Source of the DNA: Sporanaerobacter acetigenes DSM 13106
GTDB lineage: Bacteria; Bacillota; Clostridia; Tissierellales; Sporanaerobacteraceae
Direction of reading: 5' to 3'
Assembly (NCBI RefSeq): GCF_900130025.1
Contig: NZ_FQXR01000003.1
Span: 62,001-126,000 of the forward strand
Length of the DNA stretch: 64,000 nt
Shown here in pieces: positions 23,402 to 32,509 of this stretch. The translations under genes were made by a program, and so were the position numbers. The stretch's first letter is position 1. Each line of letters begins with the position of its first letter. A model generated the notes under the pieces. It was not told the DNA's origin. It worked only from the letters and a program-made list of their open reading frames with translations, and searched no databases.

Positions 23402-25225
23402 TTATCTTCCTCCTGCTGTTCCCATATATTCAAATTTATATTCAGGAATTTCAAAATCAACAGATAATCTTTTTGAGCCAATAAACATTAAAGCAGTTCC
23501 TCTTTTTTTAGCTGCAATAAGTTCCTCTTCTGCTTCCGTTAAATTATATAAATCTTTTGTTTCTTGTAAATTTTTCCCGTCTGTACCCATTATAATTTTA
23601 TATGTTGCTAAATCTAGTAATGCTTGTCCGTACATTTTAACCTTTGGATCCAAAAAGTCTACTACACTATGACTAGCTACGACAATACTTCCCTCACTTT
23701 TTCTAACTCCTTTTGCTGCATTTCTTAAAAATGCAATAGATTGAGGATTCTCAGGATCAATCATTAGATAGGCTTCATCACAAAAAAGCATTACTTTTTC
23801 AACAGGATCTTTTGTGATTTCTTCCCAAGCCCATTGTAATATACTAAAATATTGTGTAGTAATAATATTTTTGGGAGAATTCTGTAAATCTTTTGTATCT
23901 AAACAAATGCATTTAGAATTTGCAGAAATTGTTGTATAGCCATTCCATAAAAAAGAATCACTACCAAAAGCTATATCTTTTAATAAAAGAGCTAAATCCT
24001 CATAGTCTTTCTTATAAGGATTTTCCTGCTTTGACTTTTCATATATTTGGTTATGAAGATCTTTCATAATAGGAAAATCTTCATTATTAAGCAATGATAT
24101 ATCCGTATCCCAAAATATATTGAATTCATTGTACAGCTCTATTATTTCTCTTTTCAAAATAGCCATTTGCCTATCTGTCAATGATGGAATATAAAGCTTA
24201 AAGAACACTTCTAAATTTTTAATATAAAGTGCCATATCTCCCATGCCTTGACCTTCATCTTCATATAACTTCTCTGTTTCATTTTCATCATCTCTTGGAG
24301 AAGTTCTAATTTGAAGAGGATTTAACATTCCTTTGCTTCCACCTCCACAATTGATCCAGTCTCCTTCTAACTTGTGTGTTAATTCTTTAAATTCTCTATG
24401 TGGATCAATAAAAATAACTTTAGTCCCCTTCATATATTCCGATAATGCTATATGCTTTAAGGCTGTAGATTTTCCTACTCCAGGAACGCCCATAAATGTA
24501 ATATTGGAATTTGTCCTATCTCCTTCTCTCTTCCAAAGATCTAATATAATTAGTCCTCCTAAACTGTCTTTTGCAAAATAATATCCTGTTTTATCGGTAT
24601 ATCCTACTCTAGCAAAAGGAAAACCGCCGATAAAAGTTGACAAAGGAACTACCTTATTAATTATTGTTTCAACTCTTTCCTCAGTTGTATAAAATGGTGA
24701 CAATTGTTTAAATCCTTCTTTTTGCAAATTAGCAAGATTTCTAATTCTACATTTTGCTACAGAAGCAGTACCTTTAACTTTCTTGTCTGTCTTTTCAAAC
24801 ACTTCATCATCAGTAGCAATTGGCATTATTGTCACTCCCATAAGTCCAACACTTTCATCTTCTTGATCAATTCTAATCAATGTTTTTTCTGCATCTTCAG
24901 CTGCTTTTTCTGCTCTTGTACGTGTTAAAGAATCTTTTGTAGTATTTGCTAATCCTTTATTTCTACTTATACTCCTTGATAAATTCTCCAAAAAAACCCC
25001 ACTATCTATTGGTTTAAAACTAATAGAACATATTGTATTGGGAATATTAGTTATTCTAGATAGCCATCCATATCTTACACTTTGCGGGTACTTTACTATC
25101 CCGTACATCTTTCCTGTATTCTCTCCTATAGTCAAAGTATTTCTCGTAAAATTCATTCCTATAGGAGATATGATGTTTAAAAGTGTATTATTAATTGAAA
25201 TAGTTTCTTTACTTTTTTTCTTCAT
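23402..25225 (-). CDS. virB4: VirB4/TraE-type conjugation ATPase
   Basis: AAA+ motor of the mating apparatus, 607 aa. The N-terminal third is the VirB4 membrane-associated domain (PQSVRYGWLSRITNIPNTICSI). Walker A is GVPGVGKSTALKH near residue 250, followed by VIFIDPHREFKELT. Walker B is KVMLFCDEAYLMI near 485, then the RNAAKGVRKSEGSIVVASHSV block typical of VirB4/TraC. Start behind aaaggag. It lies just downstream of the 226-aa membrane protein at 25250, which resembles the VirB4 N-terminal partner of other clostridial ICEs. Confidence 0.92.
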   Translation of the reverse strand: MKKKSKETISINNTLLNIISPIGMNFTRNTLTIGENTGKMYGIVKYPQSVRYGWLSRITNIPNTICSISFKPIDSGVFLENLSRSISRNKGLANTTKDSLTRTRAEKAAEDAEKTLIRIDQEDESVGLMGVTIMPIATDDEVFEKTDKKVKGTASVAKCRIRNLANLQKEGFKQLSPFYTTEERVETIINKVVPLSTFIGGFPFARVGYTDKTGYYFAKDSLGGLIILDLWKREGDRTNSNITFMGVPGVGKSTALKHIALSEYMKGTKVIFIDPHREFKELTHKLEGDWINCGGGSKGMLNPLQIRTSPRDDENETEKLYEDEGQGMGDMALYIKNLEVFFKLYIPSLTDRQMAILKREIIELYNEFNIFWDTDISLLNNEDFPIMKDLHNQIYEKSKQENPYKKDYEDLALLLKDIAFGSDSFLWNGYTTISANSKCICLDTKDLQNSPKNIITTQYFSILQWAWEEITKDPVEKVMLFCDEAYLMIDPENPQSIAFLRNAAKGVRKSEGSIVVASHSVVDFLDPKVKMYGQALLDLATYKIIMGTDGKNLQETKDLYNLTEAEEELIAAKKRGTALMFIGSKRLSVDFEIPEYKFEYMGTAGGR

Positions 25226-25249
25226 CTTTTTTCTCCTTTTATTTTTAAT

Positions 25250-25930
25250 TTAATAAAGGAAAGGAACCGTAGTATTAAAAGTCTCATCCTCACTATTTAT
25301 ATAAGCAGGATTATTGACTAAATTACAAAGTCTATAGATTCCTTTTTCTCTTAAAATTTCAGCTGCTATTTCACATGTATTAAATGCTGAAACAAGGTCA
25401 TTCCCTCGTTTTAACAATTCCTTTTCTGAATCCTCTTCATAATCTTCCCATAAAATAAAATAGAATTGTCTCTCCACAGCTTCACCATTTAATGAATAAT
25501 CACTTACTGATAAAATTTCCTTTCTCAATAACTCTTTTTGCTTTTGATTTGTTGTTGTTGCTAAAATCTCTTGATACTCACTAATAAGAGGAGAAATATC
25601 AACAGGCCTTGACACTGCAAGGAACTTTAATTCTTTCTGTATTCCTGAAGTTTGTGATGTAAGTATCTTGGCAAGGGATTTCTGTTCTTTTTTAGAAAGC
25701 AAATTAATATCAATTGGACTAACTTTAATATATAGGATTGTCTTGTTATCTCTTGTATATAGAAATTTATCTTTTATATCCTTTACATTCACAAAGTCCT
25801 GAACTATTTCATTTTCTTGTTTATCTTTTTTTGTTTTTAAGTTAGCATTATGATTTAAAAAATAAAGAACACTTCCTCCTCCCAATAAAGTTAATATTAA
25901 AGTAATAATTGGCCTAATAAGCTCTTTCAT
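25250..25930 (-). CDS. VirB4-associated membrane protein, 226 aa
   Basis: A single N-terminal membrane helix (ITLILTLLGGGSVLYFL) precedes a soluble domain of about 190 residues (TILYIKVSPIDINLLSKKEQKSL ... FYFILWEDYEEDSEKELLKRGNDLVSAF). The ending pattern, with a receptor-like GNDLVSAFNTCEIAAEILREKGI helix, recalls the region in VirB4/TraC proteins just before the ATPase. It is followed by virB4 24 bp on and probably works with it at the inner face of the membrane. Confidence 0.6.
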   Translation of the reverse strand: MKELIRPIITLILTLLGGGSVLYFLNHNANLKTKKDKQENEIVQDFVNVKDIKDKFLYTRDNKTILYIKVSPIDINLLSKKEQKSLAKILTSQTSGIQKELKFLAVSRPVDISPLISEYQEILATTTNQKQKELLRKEILSVSDYSLNGEAVERQFYFILWEDYEEDSEKELLKRGNDLVSAFNTCEIAAEILREKGIYRLCNLVNNPAYINSEDETFNTTVPFLY

Positions 25931-25968
25931 ATCATTATTTTCCTCCCTCTTTTACCGAATATGGAAAA

Positions 25969-26004
25969 TAAAAAGAGAAACTATTTGTATAGTTTCTCTT
26001 TTTA
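25969..26004. terminator. Bidirectional terminator before the VirB4 unit
   Basis: AAAAAGAGAAACTAT and ATAGTTTCTCTTTTT form a 15-bp perfect stem with T-runs on both strands. It ends the surface-protein genes at 26018-29706. Confidence 0.8.
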
Positions 26005-26017
26005 TTGATATTGTTTT

Positions 26018-27904
26018 TTACCAACCTAACTTTTCTAGAGCATTTATTATTAATGTTATTGCCTCAGCTCTAGTTATCTTATTATTTAACCTTAATGTTT
26101 TATCTCCATATCCATCTATTATATTTGCTATTTTAACATTATCTAAATTTGCAGTATCTTTATATTCTTTTAAATTGATATAATCTACTTCTTCAACTCT
26201 TTCTAACATAGTAGTTAGAAGTTCCGCAACTTCAAATCTATTTATTTCTTCCCTAGTTTCTCCTTTATTAAACATTTTATCTATTATTTTTTTATTTTCG
26301 TATTCTTTTAGATAAGGTTTGTACCAATCTGCTCCTTCATTTTCAACTATATTGTCCAGTTCTTTATATAATGAGGTTTGACCTGTTGGGACTGCTCCAA
26401 ATAATCTTCCTACCATAGTATATAATTCAGCACGTGAAATAGTATTGTTAGGCTTTAATGTTGTATTACCTTCTTTATCTGTATAGCCTTCAACCATAGC
26501 TAAACCATTTGCTCTATCTGTTGTCGATGCATACCATTCACTACCTTTTATATCACTAAAGTTAGGCTGTTTTACAGCAAAAGCTGCTACATATCCTTCA
26601 ACATCTTTGTATGTTTCTATTTTATCTTTATCTATTTTAGTTGCTAATGCAACCCATTTTTCTTTTTCTTTATTCCATTCATAAAATCTTGGAGATAGTC
26701 CCTTTTCGTTCATAATATAAACTTTATCTTCTTGTAGTTCATATGTTGCTTTAGAATTTTCGATTAATATGGGCTCGGGTGATAATACTTCGTGCCCTTT
26801 CCATCTTGCCACAAATTCATTTAAGGATATGTTTTTTAATTCAGGTTTACTTGTTTCAGATTTGTTTTCGTCTTCTTCCTTATTATTATCTATATCGTCT
26901 TTTATTCTAATATTTTCTTCATTTGGTATAATTACTTTATTTAGTCGATCTTGTAGTTCTTTAATTTTTTTATTAAGTTCATCCTTTTTTTCACTTCCTG
27001 GAAGTTTTTCTACCAAATCTCTTGCTTCGTCTATTTTTGCTTGTGCTTTTTCTTTATTTTCTTTAGTAGGATGTTCTTCAGCTACTTTTACCTTTTTCTC
27101 TGCTTCTTGTACCGCCTTTTCTGCTTCTTTCCATCCTCCCCAATTCATATCTAATTTGTATGTGAAAGTAACCTTTTTCACACTATCAGCAGGTTTTAAC
27201 CATATTGTTACTACTGGGGTACTTATTAATTTGCATCCTGATATTTCTGGTGCTGTAATAACCTGCACCCCTAATCCTAAATTTTTCTTTTGAATAGTTT
27301 TAATAGATTTTCCTTTTTCATCAACTGCAATTATTATAATTTCTCCTTCGGTAGGTAAAGTTTTATCTATATTGGTAATCGTTACTGTCTTTTCTACCCT
27401 ATTCCCAGCTTCATCTTCGGCTATAAAAGTAAATGACCCATTCTCTGTAAATGTATACTCTGTCTTATTTAATGTTCCTTTATCTACTGTTGCATAAACC
27501 GTTATATCTTCATTAGTTGGTTCAGTTTCATAGGGTTCTATAGTAATTACTGGTGGGACTTTATCTATATTAGTTATCTCTATCGTTTCTTCTGTTTCAT
27601 TTCCTGCATTATCTCTTGCTATAAAATTATAACTACCATTTTCAGTTACTATATAAGTTGTTCTTTCCTCTGTAACTTTAGTCCCATCTGGTAATACTAT
27701 TTCCTTTATTCCACTCCCCTCATCTGTGGCTATTATTGTTAGTATTATATCTTTATTTGTAGGAACAAGGGTTGACTGGGTAATACTTATATCAAATTTC
27801 TTATCTTTTTCTAGCATAGTACCTTCTCCAAAACTAAATACTGGAGTTAAAATACTTATTAATATTATACAAACTAATAAAATACTTACTTTTCGTTTAG
27901 ACAT
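26018..27904 (-). CDS. Secreted Ig-like repeat protein with three SLH domains
   Basis: Signal peptide (residues 1-26, VSILLVCIILISILTPVFS). Two Ig-like units follow (about 35-180), each with GSGIKEIVLPDGTKV or an equivalent and ending NITNIDK. A lysine/glutamate-rich helical segment (about 255-320) leads to a linker and three SLH repeats (about 450-628: ...EWYASTTDRANGLAMVEGY, DWYKPYLKEYENKKII, ...ANIIDGYGDKTLRLNNKITRAEA). SLH domains bind pyruvylated secondary wall polymer, so this is a wall-anchored surface protein of the ICE, probably an adhesin for mating contact or a host-binding factor. Confidence 0.85.
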   Translation of the reverse strand: MSKRKVSILLVCIILISILTPVFSFGEGTMLEKDKKFDISITQSTLVPTNKDIILTIIATDEGSGIKEIVLPDGTKVTEERTTYIVTENGSYNFIARDNAGNETEETIEITNIDKVPPVITIEPYETEPTNEDITVYATVDKGTLNKTEYTFTENGSFTFIAEDEAGNRVEKTVTITNIDKTLPTEGEIIIIAVDEKGKSIKTIQKKNLGLGVQVITAPEISGCKLISTPVVTIWLKPADSVKKVTFTYKLDMNWGGWKEAEKAVQEAEKKVKVAEEHPTKENKEKAQAKIDEARDLVEKLPGSEKKDELNKKIKELQDRLNKVIIPNEENIRIKDDIDNNKEEDENKSETSKPELKNISLNEFVARWKGHEVLSPEPILIENSKATYELQEDKVYIMNEKGLSPRFYEWNKEKEKWVALATKIDKDKIETYKDVEGYVAAFAVKQPNFSDIKGSEWYASTTDRANGLAMVEGYTDKEGNTTLKPNNTISRAELYTMVGRLFGAVPTGQTSLYKELDNIVENEGADWYKPYLKEYENKKIIDKMFNKGETREEINRFEVAELLTTMLERVEEVDYINLKEYKDTANLDNVKIANIIDGYGDKTLRLNNKITRAEAITLIINALEKLGW

Positions 27905-27967
27905 ATAATTCTCCTTTCCTAATTTAATAATTAATAAGTTGGGGCATATGCCCCAACTCTCTTTAAA

Positions 27968-28777
27968 TTATTCTCCTACAATTATCTTGAGTATTGGTCT
28001 TACTTTATCTATATTAGTTATCTCTACTATTTCCTCTGTTATGTTTCCTGCTTCATCTGTTGCGATAAAAGTAAAACTACCATTTTCCGTGAATATATAT
28101 TCTGTCTCATTTAATGTTCCTTTATCTGTACTTACTTTAACTGTTATATCTTTATTAGTCCATTCTTTTGTGTAATCATCTACCGTAATCACTGGTGGTA
28201 CCTTGTCTATATTTGTTATTTCTATTACTTCCTCTGTTTCATTTCCTGCATTATCTCTTGCTATAAAAGTATAACTACCATTCTCACTTACTATAAATTC
28301 AGCTGATTCCTCTTCTATCTTAGTTTCATCTGGCAAAATTATTTCTTTGATTCCGCTACCTTCATCAGTAGCTTTAATAGTTATAGTTACGTCTTGATTT
28401 GTTGGATTAATTGTGCTTGGCACGAGTTCTAAAATAGGTTTTTGTTTATCAATGTTCTTAATCTCTACATAACCTACTGTTTCATTCAATGCATTATCGT
28501 ATACTTTAAATTGATAGTTTCCATTTTCACTTACTATAAATTCAGTTGATTCTTTCTCTACCTTAGTCCCGTCTGGCAACACTATTTCCTTTATGCCACT
28601 TAAATCATCACTTGTTTCTACCGTTATAACAATGTCCTGATTTGTAGGTTCATCAGTATTTACTATAATAGTTACATCATCATTATCTGCTAATGCCATT
28701 ATAGAATTATAGGGCATTACCACAATACTTAATATTAAAGCTAATCCCAATACTTTAGCCATTTTTAGCTTTTTCAT
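27968..28777 (-). CDS. Secreted Ig-like repeat protein, 269 aa
   Basis: Signal peptide (VLGLALILSIVVMPYNSIMA) followed by three Ig-like units of about 75 residues. Each has TNQDI(V/T)I(T)..., a GIKEIxLPDxTK core, an EN(G)SYxFIAxDNAGNE strand and the linker ITNIDK. They closely match the units in the neighbouring SLH protein. There is no wall anchor: the chain stops directly after ILKIIVGE. A stop at the same place in the 283-aa neighbour suggests the three proteins arose by duplication and may assemble with the SLH protein. Confidence 0.8.
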   Translation of the reverse strand: MKKLKMAKVLGLALILSIVVMPYNSIMALADNDDVTIIVNTDEPTNQDIVITVETSDDLSGIKEIVLPDGTKVEKESTEFIVSENGNYQFKVYDNALNETVGYVEIKNIDKQKPILELVPSTINPTNQDVTITIKATDEGSGIKEIILPDETKIEEESAEFIVSENGSYTFIARDNAGNETEEVIEITNIDKVPPVITVDDYTKEWTNKDITVKVSTDKGTLNETEYIFTENGSFTFIATDEAGNITEEIVEITNIDKVRPILKIIVGE

Positions 28778-28854
28778 TTTTAAATTCCTCCCTAAACTTT
28801 AATTTTATTAATATAAAAAAGACGGGAAAATTCCGCCCAATAGTTAAGTTAAGT

Positions 28855-29706
28855 TTATTTTCCAACTATTATTTTCATAGTTGGAGAAGTTTTATCTATT
28901 TTTATAGTCCTTGAAATCTCATTAGACTTTCCACCCTTGTCATCTTCAACCCATATTTTTAAAGTATATATACCTTGTGGTATACTACTATCAATGGGTA
29001 TACTATTTGAAAAACTTTGACTGCTTCCATTTGCTGTTATTGTTTGTAAAGTTTTATTAGTATGTGTTGATATCCCATTAATTGTATATTTTACACTTAA
29101 AGTATCACCATTATCAACATCTTTTACGGAACCAGATACGTTTATTGCTTTTTCCTTACCAAAATAATCATTTTCTCCTGGATTACTTAAAGTTAAAGTT
29201 GGATTATTATTTACTAAGCCTTTCCTTACATACCAGTAGTCTCCTTGTAGACCATCTGAAGGATATTGATTTATTGTACCTGTAACAGTACCAACAAAAG
29301 AGCCTTTTCGAGGAGTAATTATATCGCATTTCCTTATTGTCTCGTAATAATAATCAAAATCTCCATCACTATGTCTAGTTGCAAAAGAATATTTTTGAAC
29401 TTTAGTTGAAGTCACATAATAATAATTACCACTAATGTCTGCCCAAAATACCCGTTCACCATTTGTGCCTTGATAGCCTTCGGTACTTGAAAAATAGTAA
29501 TCTCTATAAAGATAGATAGAATAATTACTGCTATTTTTCTTTAATAAATCTCCGTCATTAACAGATCTATCATTATCATATCTTATTAGATTGTACTTTT
29601 CATAATAATACAAAGGTTCACTAGCCTGTGCAGTACCTATACTACCAAAGACCATCATACTAACCATTACCAAGGTTAAAATCACCTTACCAAACGGTAT
29701 TTTCAT
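28855..29706 (-). CDS. Secreted protein with Ig-like C-terminal domain, 283 aa
   Basis: Signal peptide (residues 1-29, ending GTAQAS). The middle is rich in Tyr/Asp (YYYEKYNLIRYDND, RDYYFSSTEGYQG), and the C-terminal 110 residues form an Ig/cadherin-like domain (NPGENDYFGKEKAINVSGSVKDVDNGDTLSVKY) ending TSPTMKIIVGK, like the neighbouring protein. Start behind gaggagg. Together with 27968 and 26018 it forms a surface-protein operon, with a terminator-like hairpin at 28814-28845. Confidence 0.75.
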   Translation of the reverse strand: MKIPFGKVILTLVMVSMMVFGSIGTAQASEPLYYYEKYNLIRYDNDRSVNDGDLLKKNSSNYSIYLYRDYYFSSTEGYQGTNGERVFWADISGNYYYVTSTKVQKYSFATRHSDGDFDYYYETIRKCDIITPRKGSFVGTVTGTINQYPSDGLQGDYWYVRKGLVNNNPTLTLSNPGENDYFGKEKAINVSGSVKDVDNGDTLSVKYTINGISTHTNKTLQTITANGSSQSFSNSIPIDSSIPQGIYTLKIWVEDDKGGKSNEISRTIKIDKTSPTMKIIVGK

Positions 29707-29736
29707 TTCACTACCTCCTCATTCTTTGCAAAGTAT

Positions 29737-30276
29737 TTAAAATTTTGCCATGTATTCTGATTTCACTTTTAATCTTATTTTCATTGGCGGTAAGTGTTCC
29801 CAGCCAAACGATAGCGGAACTTCAAGATTGATAAATGTTTCCGCTGAAAATTTATCATTAGATTTTAAAGGTGAGTTGATTATTTCAACTTTAAGATTTG
29901 ATAATTTATACTCATACTCTGAATCTATTTTTTTTACATGATAACCCCCATCTTTTTCTAGTCCTAATAAATCATCAAGCTTCTTATATACATCTCCTGT
30001 ATCAATATTCTCTTTCCATTCTTCTTCATTTTCATCATATTTATATCCTGCTGAATATGCTTCTCTTGATGAGCTATATACATTCTCGTAGTTTTCCGTA
30101 CTAACAGATATTACTGCTGATTGAACTGCATCTCTAACCCCTTTTGCAATAATTTGTAATCTCATATATTCAGAAACTCCAGCTAATACAATTAAAGCTA
30201 TTAACAATATTGATACTATTAGTATAAACATCCCTCCCTCCTTTTCTCTTAGCTTGTTTTTAAATATTTTCGTCAT
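29737..30276 (-). CDS. TadE/TadG-like pseudopilin
   Basis: ATG at 30276 behind GGAGGTG, overlapping the upstream gene by ATGA. The N-terminus EKEGGMFILIVSILLIALIVLAGVSEYMRLQ is a short basic leader followed by a pilin-type hydrophobic helix, and the rest (about 150 aa) is soluble and extracellular. This is the TadE/TadG pattern of minor pilins. It belongs to the Tad gene series running from 35829 down. Confidence 0.75.
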   Translation of the reverse strand: MTKIFKNKLREKEGGMFILIVSILLIALIVLAGVSEYMRLQIIAKGVRDAVQSAVISVSTENYENVYSSSREAYSAGYKYDENEEEWKENIDTGDVYKKLDDLLGLEKDGGYHVKKIDSEYEYKLSNLKVEIINSPLKSNDKFSAETFINLEVPLSFGWEHLPPMKIRLKVKSEYMAKF

Positions 30277-30680
30277 TTCCAATACACCTCCGACTTTCCA
30301 GAAGCTTTACCTACAAGAGGTATTGAAAAAGAACCAAAATCCCCAAATAAACCAATATCATAATTTACCTTTGCTATCACTAATATGTCACCATCTAACT
30401 GTATTTTTTTCTCTGAAAAAGTATCTGCTTCCCATATAACCTCTTCAGGAGTAATTCCTAAATTTTTTGATATTTCACTGCAATCTATATCAATTTCACC
30501 TTTTATTTGTGCTTGCCTTAATGCTTCACTTGCAAATTGATTTAATTGATTTTTAAGAATAAAAGCTGGAACTACCTTTGTTATTGTGGCAAGAACAAGT
30601 ACCATAACTAAAACAAAAACGGCAACATCTATGTAACCGTCTCCTCTCTTTTCTCTCATCTTTCTTATTATCCTTTTCAT
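30273..30680 (-). CDS. DUF4320-like pseudopilin
   Basis: 135 aa with a basic leader and GDGYIDVAVFVLVMVLVLATITKVVPAFILKNQLNQF, a pilin-like N-terminus with Gly before the hydrophobic helix. This is the pattern I know as DUF4320 in clostridial conjugation clusters. It overlaps the upstream tadC-like gene by 4 bp and the downstream TadE-like gene by 4 bp, so the three are translationally coupled. Probably cut by the prepilin peptidase at 35431. Confidence 0.75.
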   Translation of the reverse strand: MKRIIRKMREKRGDGYIDVAVFVLVMVLVLATITKVVPAFILKNQLNQFASEALRQAQIKGEIDIDCSEISKNLGITPEEVIWEADTFSEKKIQLDGDILVIAKVNYDIGLFGDFGSFSIPLVGKASGKSEVYWK

Positions 30681-31549
30681 GAAAACAACCCCTTAGCTCC
30701 TTGAGAAATTGCTACTACAAAGACAACAACATAAATCAATATCATACATCCAAGCATCAATAGAGAATATTTTCTAATCTTCCCAGGTCTTTTAGCAGCT
30801 TCTTGCTTAAGTTTTTGTAATTCTAATTGTTTAAAATCATGAGAAAGCATCTGAAAATATACTACAGCATTGTCCCCTCTTATCACAGCAATAAGACCTT
30901 TTATTACATCAGAAAGCATAGGACTTTGAATCCTTGTTTCAAATCGCGTTAAAGCTGTTTCATAATTTCCTGTCTTCATGTCAGCAGTAGTTATATCCAA
31001 TTCGTCTTTAAGCATTTGTCCTGCATTTTGTTTATAATTTTCTAATATGAAAAGTATGTCTCTCGTAGATTTCAAATTTTGCTCTATGTCTCTTGTAAAT
31101 TTAGGCAGTTCATTCTCTATCTTTTCCCTTTTTATTTTTATCTTCTCCTCTGGAAAACGTACTTCTTTAAAATATATTCTTAATCCTACTACAAGTAATA
31201 TTGGAAACATGACTGGAAAAACAAATAAAAAGGGAATCCCAAATAATACTGGAATTCCTGCTTTTATTATAGTAGAAGCAATATGTTTTTCAGGTGTTTT
31301 ATTTATACCTGCTGTTTTAAGTTGAGATTGTAACTTTTTTCTTTTGTACTCATTTAATTTTATATACTTCGATAGTCTTTCAGCCACACCATCTAAATAT
31401 ATATCTATATTTTTTGCTTTGGCTGATCCTTTTCCTAAAGAAAGTATTCCTTTAGATGTTTGTATAGTTGGAACTTTAACAATTTCTGAAATTAAAAGGT
31501 ACAATCCAAAAGCAAAAAATATAGACGATAAAAGCATTATTGTATACAT
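30677..31549 (-). CDS. tadC: TadC-like pilus assembly membrane protein
   Basis: 290 aa with N- and C-terminal membrane helices and a T2SSF-type cytoplasmic domain: LPKFTRDIEQNLKSTRDILFILENYK and GNYETALTRFETRIQSPMLSDVIKGLIAVIRGDN. TadB and TadC are the paired inner-membrane platform proteins of Flp pili. It follows the TadB-like gene at 31566 by 16 bp and has ribosome-binding site aaaggagg. Confidence 0.82.
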   Translation of the reverse strand: MYTIMLLSSIFFAFGLYLLISEIVKVPTIQTSKGILSLGKGSAKAKNIDIYLDGVAERLSKYIKLNEYKRKKLQSQLKTAGINKTPEKHIASTIIKAGIPVLFGIPFLFVFPVMFPILLVVGLRIYFKEVRFPEEKIKIKREKIENELPKFTRDIEQNLKSTRDILFILENYKQNAGQMLKDELDITTADMKTGNYETALTRFETRIQSPMLSDVIKGLIAVIRGDNAVVYFQMLSHDFKQLELQKLKQEAAKRPGKIRKYSLLMLGCMILIYVVVFVVAISQGAKGLFS

Positions 31550-31565
31550 TTTAATCCTCCTTTTA

Positions 31566-32498
31566 CTATGCTTTATACTCTATTGGTCTTGTATGTTTTA
31601 TAACACCTCCTAGAGATATAAACACTACCAAAACACATACAGCTAAAGCTGCCTTTCCCCAGATAGTAGTAACAAGTATTTTATACCAATCTTTATTTAG
31701 CATTTTAATTATAGGAATATTTGAAAAAAGAAGAATCGCCATAGTAATATATTCTTTCATAGGTTCATACAACATAGTATCAAGTTCTGCTGATACAACT
31801 CTTTCATCAGAAAGTTTCTGAACTATAGGAACTAATGTATATTTTAAATTCTTATTATCCATACATGAAATTAAGACATCACACCATTCTTGAAAAACTT
31901 CATTATGAATTTTAGGTTTTATATTTTTTATAGCAAGTTTAGTATTCGAAGTAATTAACTTGGTTTGTGAAAGAAAAAAGCTAAAAACTTCTGATACCGG
32001 AGGATTTAAATAATCTATATTTTCTTCTACAGCTTGTATAATATTCTCACTTCTCAAATACGAAGTAGTTATAGTAGATAGTGCTGATTCCAACTCCTCA
32101 TTTGTTTCCTTCTGGTAAGAATGAGAAGTATAAATAATATACCAAAAAGGTAAAAGTGCTAGTCCTATAGCTAATACAGGGACTAGAAATATGTTCCCAA
32201 CAGAAAGTGAAAAAACTACTCCTATAATAAAAAATATTATTGAAGCTATCCATAATACATTCATCTTTTCACTCCTACCTGTTATTTCTAATATTGTTTT
32301 AGCTTCGTTTACAACTTTTCTAATCCCTCTATCTTCAGTACTATTTATCTGGTTTATTTTTTCTTTTATAGTTAATTTCTTTTCCTTATTTAAAAAGCTA
32401 GCCAAATCATCTGTAAAATCAAAAAAAGACAGGTTAAGAAGAATAAAGCCACCTGTCGTGAAAGCTATAAAAGATATTATACTCAAGAAAGTACTCAA
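31566..32498 (-). CDS. tadB: TadB-like pilus assembly membrane protein
   Basis: 310 aa, TTG start behind GGAGGG. Two hydrophobic segments near residues 80-125 and a C-terminal pair surround a T2SSF-like domain (ELESALSTITTSYLRSENIIQAVEENIDYL ... EVFQEWCDVLISCMDNKNL). It lies between CpaF and TadC, as in Tad loci. Platform for pseudopilin assembly. Confidence 0.8.
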   Translation of the reverse strand: MSTFLSIISFIAFTTGGFILLNLSFFDFTDDLASFLNKEKKLTIKEKINQINSTEDRGIRKVVNEAKTILEITGRSEKMNVLWIASIIFFIIGVVFSLSVGNIFLVPVLAIGLALLPFWYIIYTSHSYQKETNEELESALSTITTSYLRSENIIQAVEENIDYLNPPVSEVFSFFLSQTKLITSNTKLAIKNIKPKIHNEVFQEWCDVLISCMDNKNLKYTLVPIVQKLSDERVVSAELDTMLYEPMKEYITMAILLFSNIPIIKMLNKDWYKILVTTIWGKAALAVCVLVVFISLGGVIKHTRPIEYKA

Positions 32499-32509
32499 TC
32501 TCTTCCCTC

